53,007 bases of DNA from Streptosporangiales bacterium (lineage in GTDB: Bacteria > Actinomycetota > Actinomycetes > Streptosporangiales > WHSR01), in the NCBI GenBank assembly GCA_009379995.1, contig WHSR01000028.1, forward strand, positions 1-53,007. Reading direction: 5' to 3'. Below are positions 49,120 to 53,007 of this stretch, piece by piece. Positions within the stretch are counted from its first letter, which is position 1. The number at the start of each line of letters is the position of its first letter. The notes beneath the pieces are model-generated. The model had not been told where the DNA came from. It saw only the letters and a program-made list of their open reading frames with translations, and did not search any database. The position numbers and the translations under genes were made by a program.

Positions 49120-52118
49120 CCGTAGAACACCCTTTCCATGACGCTGCGGGCCCGCCGGGTGATGCGCCGGTAATCCTCGACGAGATCGCCGGTACGTCCC
49201 GGCGGATAGCCGAGCACCCGGGCGATCCTCGCCCGGTCCCGTACGTCGGTCGGCAGGCTGTCGGACGCTCGGCCGCGCACCAGCATGATCGTGTTGCGCA
49301 CCCGGGTGGCCGTCTGCCACGCCTCGGTCAGCACCCGGGCGTCGTCGTCCTCGAGGAGCCCGGCGGCGTCCGCGGCGGCCAACGCGTCGAGGGTCCGGGT
49401 GGTGCGCAGCGACGGCAGTTCGTGCGCGTGCTGAAGCTGGAGGAGCTGGACCACCCACTCGACGTCGGAGAGCCCGCCCCGACCGAGCTTGGTGTGGGTC
49501 GCCGGGTCAGCACCTCGCGGCAGCCGTTCCGCCTCCATGCGGGCCTTCAGCCGGCGGATCTCCCGCACCGCGTCCGCGTCGACGCCCCCGCGCGGCCAGC
49601 GCATCGGATCGATCAGCGCGCGGAACCGCTCCCCCAGCTCCGAGTCGCCAGCGATCGGCCATGCGCGCAGCAGTGCCTGTCGCTCCCACGGCGACGACCA
49701 TCGGTCGTAGTAGGCGGCATAGGAGGCGAGTGTACGAACGAGTGGACCCTGCCGTCCCTCGGGGCGCAGGTCCGGATCGACGTGCAGCGGCGGATCCGGA
49801 GCCGGTCTCGCGAGCAGCCGGCGCAGCTCTTCCACCACGGCGTGCGCGGCGTCATGCGCCGCACGCTCGTCGACACCCGGGTAGGGCTGGTGGACGAACA
49901 TCACGTCCGCGTCGCTGCCGTACCCGGTCTCCCAGCCACCGAGCCGGCCCATCGCCACCACGCACAGACGGGTGGGCAACCGGCCACCCCGCAAGGTCTC
50001 GACTCGCCCCGTGGCGGCCTCGAGCCCGGCCACAAGCGTGGCGACGGTGACCTCGGTCAGTGCCGCCCCGACCGCCCCCACGTCCAGCATCCCGACCAGA
50101 TCGGCCACGGCGATGCGGAACAGCTCGCGACGGCGGAGGGCCCGCACCGCGGCGATCGCGTCGTCGGGATCGTCGTGGTGGCGCGCGACCGCGAGCGCCT
50201 CGGCCTCCAAGACCTGGTACGGCCGGGGCGCGAGCTCGGCGTCGTCCCCGAGCATGGCGACGGCCTCGGGCGCCCGAAGCAGCAGATCGGTCACGTACCG
50301 GCCGGACGACAGCAGTCTCGCCATGCGCTCCGCCGCGGCGCCCTCGTCCCGGAGCAGCCGGAGATACCACGGCGTGCTGCCGAGCGCGTCGCTCACCTGC
50401 CGGAATGCCAACAACCCGGCGTCCGGGTCTGGCGCGTCAGCGAACCAGCCGAGCATGACCGGCAGCAGGGTGCGCTGGATGGCGGCGCGGCGGCTCACCC
50501 CGGACGTCAGCGCCTGGATGTGCCGGAGCGCGCCGGCAGGGTCGGTGTAGCCCAGCGCCTCCAGGCGGGCCCGCGCGGCGTCCGTGGTGAGGCGCGCCTC
50601 CTCGGTCGGCAGCCGGGCCACGGCCAGCAGCAGCGGCCGGTAGAAGAGTTTCTCGTGAATCCGCCGGACCTCACGTGCGTGGCGACCCCACTCCGCGGTG
50701 AGGTCGGCCACCGGATCGGTACGGAAGCCGAGCGCCCGGCCCAGCCGGCGCAGATCGTTCGCGGACGACGGCACGAGATGGGTACGACGCAGGTGGTGAA
50801 GCTGGATGAGGTGCTCGAGCGAGCGCAGGAACCGGTACGCGGCCGCGAGAGAGGCGGCGTCCGTCCGTCCGACGTACCCGCCGCGCGACAGGCTGTCCAG
50901 GGCCGCCAGCGTGGTGCGGCTGCGCAGGCCCTCGTCGGATCGTCCGTGCACGAGCTGGAGCAGCTGCACCGCGAACTCCACGTCCCGCAGCCCGCCGGGG
51001 CCGAGCTTGAGCTGCCGGTCGGCGTGGTCCCTGGGTACGTGCGCCTCCACCCGGCGCCGCATCGCCTGGACATCCTCGACGAAGTTGTCCCGTTCCGCGG
51101 CCCGCCATACCAGCGGGGTCACCGCCTCCAGGTACGCGCCCCCCAGCTCGAGGTCGCCGGCCACCGGACGGGCCTTCAGCAGGGCCTGGAACTCCCAGGT
51201 CTTGGCCCAGCGCCGGTAGTACGCGAGGTGGCTGGCCAGGGTGCGCACCAGCGGACCGGCCTTCCCCTCCGGACGCAGCGCGGCGTCGACCTGCCAGAGT
51301 GAACCCTCGCTGGTGCTCTGCGAGCAGGCGCGCATCATCGCGGAGGCGAGCGCCGTCGCTGTACGCAGGGCCGCGGTCTCGTCGCCGCCCGGACGGGGCT
51401 CGGCGACGAACACCACGTCGACGTCGCTGACGTAGTTGAGCTCCTGTCCGCCACACTTGCCCATGCCGATAACCGCGAGCCGGCACGGCTCGGCGTCCGC
51501 GGGCAGCTCCGCCCGGCCGATCGCGAGCGCGGCCTCGAGGGCCGCGGCCGCCAGATCGGCCAGTTCGGCAGCGACGTCGTCCAGCGCGAAGGTCCCCGTC
51601 ACGTCGCGGGCCACCAGATGGAGCAGCCGTCGGCGGTAGGCCACGCGCAGCGCGGCGGCCGCGTCCGGAATCCCGGCGCGCGGCTCGGCCGCGGAGGGGT
51701 CGGCTCCGACGGCACGCAGCATGGCCGCGCGCAGCTCGGCGGTTCCCGGACGAGGCAGCCCCCTCGGCGCACGGAGGACCCGCCAGTGCTCCGGATGGCG
51801 AGCCAGGTGGTCGCCGAGCGCGGCGCTTACACCCAGCACCCGGAGCAGGCGGTCGCGGAGCTCCTCGTCGGCGTTCAGCGCCTGGAGCAGTTCGTCCCGG
51901 TCCGGGGCGGCCTTGGTGAGGGCCTCGGTGAGGCGCGCCAGGCTGCCCAGCGCGAGGTCGGGATCGGCGGTCGCCGCCAGCGCCTCGACGACGAGGGAGT
52001 CGGCCTCCAGGTCCAGACCGACCTCGGCGAGCAACCGTTCGGCCCGGCCGGGCTCCTCGAAGCCGAGTCGGGCCAACCGGCCCGCCGTCGTCGCCAGCCG
52101 CCGCTGCTCCCGCATCAC
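49116..52118 (-). CDS. glnE: Bifunctional glutamine synthetase adenylyltransferase/adenylyl-removing enzyme
   Basis: A ~1000-residue GlnE with two nucleotidyltransferase units: GMGKCGGQELNYVSDVDVVF in the N-terminal half (deadenylylation) and MGRLGGWETGYGSDADVMFV in the C-terminal half (adenylylation), each followed by a helical domain. It modifies Tyr402-type sites on GlnA. The start is uncertain: TAACGT (52131-52126) lies seven bases before GTG 52118 (ten before ATG 52115), which suggests a leaderless start there. GTG 52169 would add 17 less conserved residues. The hydrolase gene follows with overlapping codons. Confidence 0.94.
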   Translation of the reverse strand: MMREQRRLATTAGRLARLGFEEPGRAERLLAEVGLDLEADSLVVEALAATADPDLALGSLARLTEALTKAAPDRDELLQALNADEELRDRLLRVLGVSAALGDHLARHPEHWRVLRAPRGLPRPGTAELRAAMLRAVGADPSAAEPRAGIPDAAAALRVAYRRRLLHLVARDVTGTFALDDVAAELADLAAAALEAALAIGRAELPADAEPCRLAVIGMGKCGGQELNYVSDVDVVFVAEPRPGGDETAALRTATALASAMMRACSQSTSEGSLWQVDAALRPEGKAGPLVRTLASHLAYYRRWAKTWEFQALLKARPVAGDLELGGAYLEAVTPLVWRAAERDNFVEDVQAMRRRVEAHVPRDHADRQLKLGPGGLRDVEFAVQLLQLVHGRSDEGLRSRTTLAALDSLSRGGYVGRTDAASLAAAYRFLRSLEHLIQLHHLRRTHLVPSSANDLRRLGRALGFRTDPVADLTAEWGRHAREVRRIHEKLFYRPLLLAVARLPTEEARLTTDAARARLEALGYTDPAGALRHIQALTSGVSRRAAIQRTLLPVMLGWFADAPDPDAGLLAFRQVSDALGSTPWYLRLLRDEGAAAERMARLLSSGRYVTDLLLRAPEAVAMLGDDAELAPRPYQVLEAEALAVARHHDDPDDAIAAVRALRRRELFRIAVADLVGMLDVGAVGAALTEVTVATLVAGLEAATGRVETLRGGRLPTRLCVVAMGRLGGWETGYGSDADVMFVHQPYPGVDERAAHDAAHAVVEELRRLLARPAPDPPLHVDPDLRPEGRQGPLVRTLASYAAYYDRWSSPWERQALLRAWPIAGDSELGERFRALIDPMRWPRGGVDADAVREIRRLKARMEAERLPRGADPATHTKLGRGGLSDVEWVVQLLQLQHAHELPSLRTTRTLDALAAADAAGLLEDDDARVLTEAWQTATRVRNTIMLVRGRASDSLPTDVRDRARIARVLGYPPGRTGDLVEDYRRITRRARSVMERVFYG

Positions 52119-52165
52119 ACCGACAACGTTAGGCGGGTCCGGTATCAGCAGGGAGATCGACATAC

Positions 52166-52351
52166 TCACATTGGGTGACAGTTATGTCGCACAGGTACAA
52201 AGGGTGGATCCGGCGGCTCCTTTGGCAGACCAGCACCGACTCCAGGCGGCCGAACACACCGACAACGCCGCGCTTGGCGAGGTTCCCTGGCCGTCACGTA
52301 AAGACCCAACCACCAGGTCACGCCGAAGACGGCGAGCAACAAAAGAATCAT
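52166..52351 (-). CDS. Possible small membrane protein
   Basis: A 61-residue frame in a 284-base gap between the flavodoxin-like gene and glnE. It starts MILLLLAVFGVTWWLGLYVT, a plausible single membrane helix, after an AGAGGGGG ribosome-like site. The rest (Arg, Cys and Pro-rich) looks less protein-like, so it may be a decayed or spurious gene. No family was recognised. Confidence 0.3.
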   Translation of the reverse strand: MILLLLAVFGVTWWLGLYVTAREPRQARRCRCVRPPGVGAGLPKEPPDPPFVPVRHNCHPM

Positions 52352-52402
52352 CGCGGCCCCCTCTGCCGCCGAGACTAACCACCCGGGCGGGGGACCAAAG
52401 CC

Positions 52403-52855
52403 CTACATCACCAGCTCGGCGGCCACTGTCGCGCCCAGCTCCCAGCATGCCTCCATGTCGTCCTTGGCCGGCACGCCGATCACCACCACCGGAGGCCTGG
52501 CCTGCCGCCACTGCAGCCCGGCCACGATGGACTCGACAGCCTTCACGGCGCCGGTCGCGTCGCTGTTGCCGTGGACGTACAGGGCGTACGGCCGCCGTAC
52601 CGTGGCCTCCAGGCACGGGTAGTAGATCTGGTCGAAGAAGTGCTTGAGGGCACCCGACATGTAGCCGATGTTGACAGGCGTACCGAGCAGGTAGGCGTCA
52701 GCCTCGAGCACGTCGACGGCGGTGGCGCCGAGCGCCGGCCGTACCACTACCTCCACGCCCTCGATCTCGTCGGTGGTTGCCCCCGAGTGCACGGCCTCGA
52801 ACATCGCCTGCAGGGTCGGCGAGGCCGTGTGGTGGACGATCAGCAGCCTCGGCAT
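52403..52855 (-). CDS. Flavodoxin-like / NADPH-dependent FMN-type protein
   Basis: A 150-residue protein with the flavodoxin pattern: LLIVHHTASPTLQAMFEAV (phosphate loop), ADAYLLGTPVNIGYMSGALK (flavin-contacting loop) and HFFDQIYYPC. It may bind FMN and act as a quinone or small-molecule reductase. Start ATG 52855 is preferred because TAGGCT lies eight bases upstream; the frame is open slightly further. The gene is on the same strand as glnE, with a 284-base gap. Confidence 0.82.
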   Translation of the reverse strand: MPRLLIVHHTASPTLQAMFEAVHSGATTDEIEGVEVVVRPALGATAVDVLEADAYLLGTPVNIGYMSGALKHFFDQIYYPCLEATVRRPYALYVHGNSDATGAVKAVESIVAGLQWRQARPPVVVIGVPAKDDMEACWELGATVAAELVM

Positions 52856-52863
52856 CAGGAGGG

Positions 52864-52869
52864 AGCCTA
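52864..52869 (-). promoter_or_regulatory. Leaderless -10 element for the flavodoxin-like gene
   Basis: TAGGCT on the minus strand, eight bases before the ATG at 52855. Confidence 0.4.
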
Positions 52870-52926
52870 GCCCCAAGGCCGTGTAGTTAAAGATTCGGAT
52901 GCGGCCGTCAAGCCGGCTGAGACAGG

Positions 52927-52987
52927 CAACGGAGTCCCTGCTAGAACTGCGTCGACCAAGATCGCTGTCTGGCGAGGGACTCCGTTG
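52927..52987. repeat. 13-base inverted repeat at the right edge
   Basis: CAACGGAGTCCCT (52927-52939) and AGGGACTCCGTTG (52975-52987) are perfectly complementary, with a 35-base spacer. This could be an insertion-sequence end, a stem-loop or an operator. The window ends 20 bases later, so it cannot be decided. Between the flavodoxin gene and the edge (52856-53007) I see no other gene that I can support. Confidence 0.6.
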
Positions 52988-53007
52988 GGCATCCAGTCTG
53001 TCATTAC

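Noticed and set aside
48930..51302. A 790-codon open frame antisense to glnE
   Set aside because: Rich in Arg, Gln and His with no motif; glnE on the other strand has two intact catalytic domains.
1..53007. CRISPR arrays, tRNA or rRNA genes, integrase attachment sites
   Set aside because: None could be seen; the only dispersed repeats are the three hairpin-type elements and short tandem duplications.

Overview
The window is high-GC actinobacterial chromosome (by eye roughly 70% G+C, with GTG starts common). The core matches, from memory, the gene order of Mycobacterium tuberculosis Rv2193-Rv2221c: ctaE-qcrCAB, an L,D-transpeptidase-type lipoprotein, ctaF-ctaD-ctaC, an adenosine-kinase-like PfkB kinase, an ErpA/HesB protein, glycerate kinase, cobU/cobS, gcvT, pepA, lpd-sucB, a TIGR01777 protein, lipB, lipA, a DUF4191 protein, an RDD protein, glnA and glnE. 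The species cannot be named from the sequence. A non-mycobacterial actinomycete (Streptosporangiales-like) is a guess.

Layout. 1-891: the 3' end of an IS630-type transposase and an unrecognised ORF. 1024-5771: a shikimate catabolic cluster (MHS transporter, NAD-type shikimate dehydrogenase, two-domain 3-dehydroshikimate dehydratase, TetR regulator). 5768-15768: the cytochrome bcc-aa3 branch (ctaG, ctaE-qcrC-qcrA-qcrB, ctaC-ctaD-ctaF), with a VOC protein and an L,D-transpeptidase inserted. 15912-20571: TusA-like protein, PfkB kinase, ErpA-like protein, glycerate kinase, a remote tRNA-guanine-transglycosylase (TGT)-like protein and an unknown gene. 20652-24869: a minus-strand run with a monooxygenase, an iron-dependent dehydrogenase and a phage-shock operon (pspA-pspAA-htpX-pspAB). 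24981-32365: DUF3043 protein, GNAT, aldo/keto reductase, cobU-cobS, a GntR/DUF1648 pair, and gcvT with a shikimate-kinase-like gene. 32417-38682: pepA, lpd, sucB, a TIGR01777 protein and an S51 peptidase. 38675-43526: a membrane protein, a MazE/VapC-type toxin-antitoxin pair, lipB, an unknown membrane protein plus UbiA prenyltransferase, and lipA. 43579-53007: DUF4191, RDD, glnA, a TetR/membrane-protein pair, a hydrolase overlapping glnE, a flavodoxin-like protein, and an inverted repeat at the right edge.

How the genes work together. One block builds the quinol-to-oxygen respiratory chain. lipB and lipA make the lipoyl groups used by SucB, whose E3 partner Lpd is encoded beside it, and by the glycine cleavage system that includes GcvT. 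glnA and glnE form the glutamine synthetase and its adenylyltransferase, and glnA has a textbook-spaced double GlnR site upstream.

The most interesting signals are: (1) a TGT-superfamily-like protein with a CxCxxC...H zinc motif, a TDSG motif and a palindromic operator over its promoter; (2) three copies of a dispersed element with the arm CCGTGATCTTGCAGAAA, two as large perfect hairpins and one supplying the cobU stop codon; (3) an ECF-type GGAAC-N18-GTT promoter before pspA; (4) a repeated TANNNT-N6..8-start-codon arrangement that points to widespread leaderless transcription; and (5) an unknown membrane protein plus UbiA enzyme between lipB and lipA. I saw no CRISPR array, no tRNA or rRNA gene, and no gene-free stretch above 300 bases.
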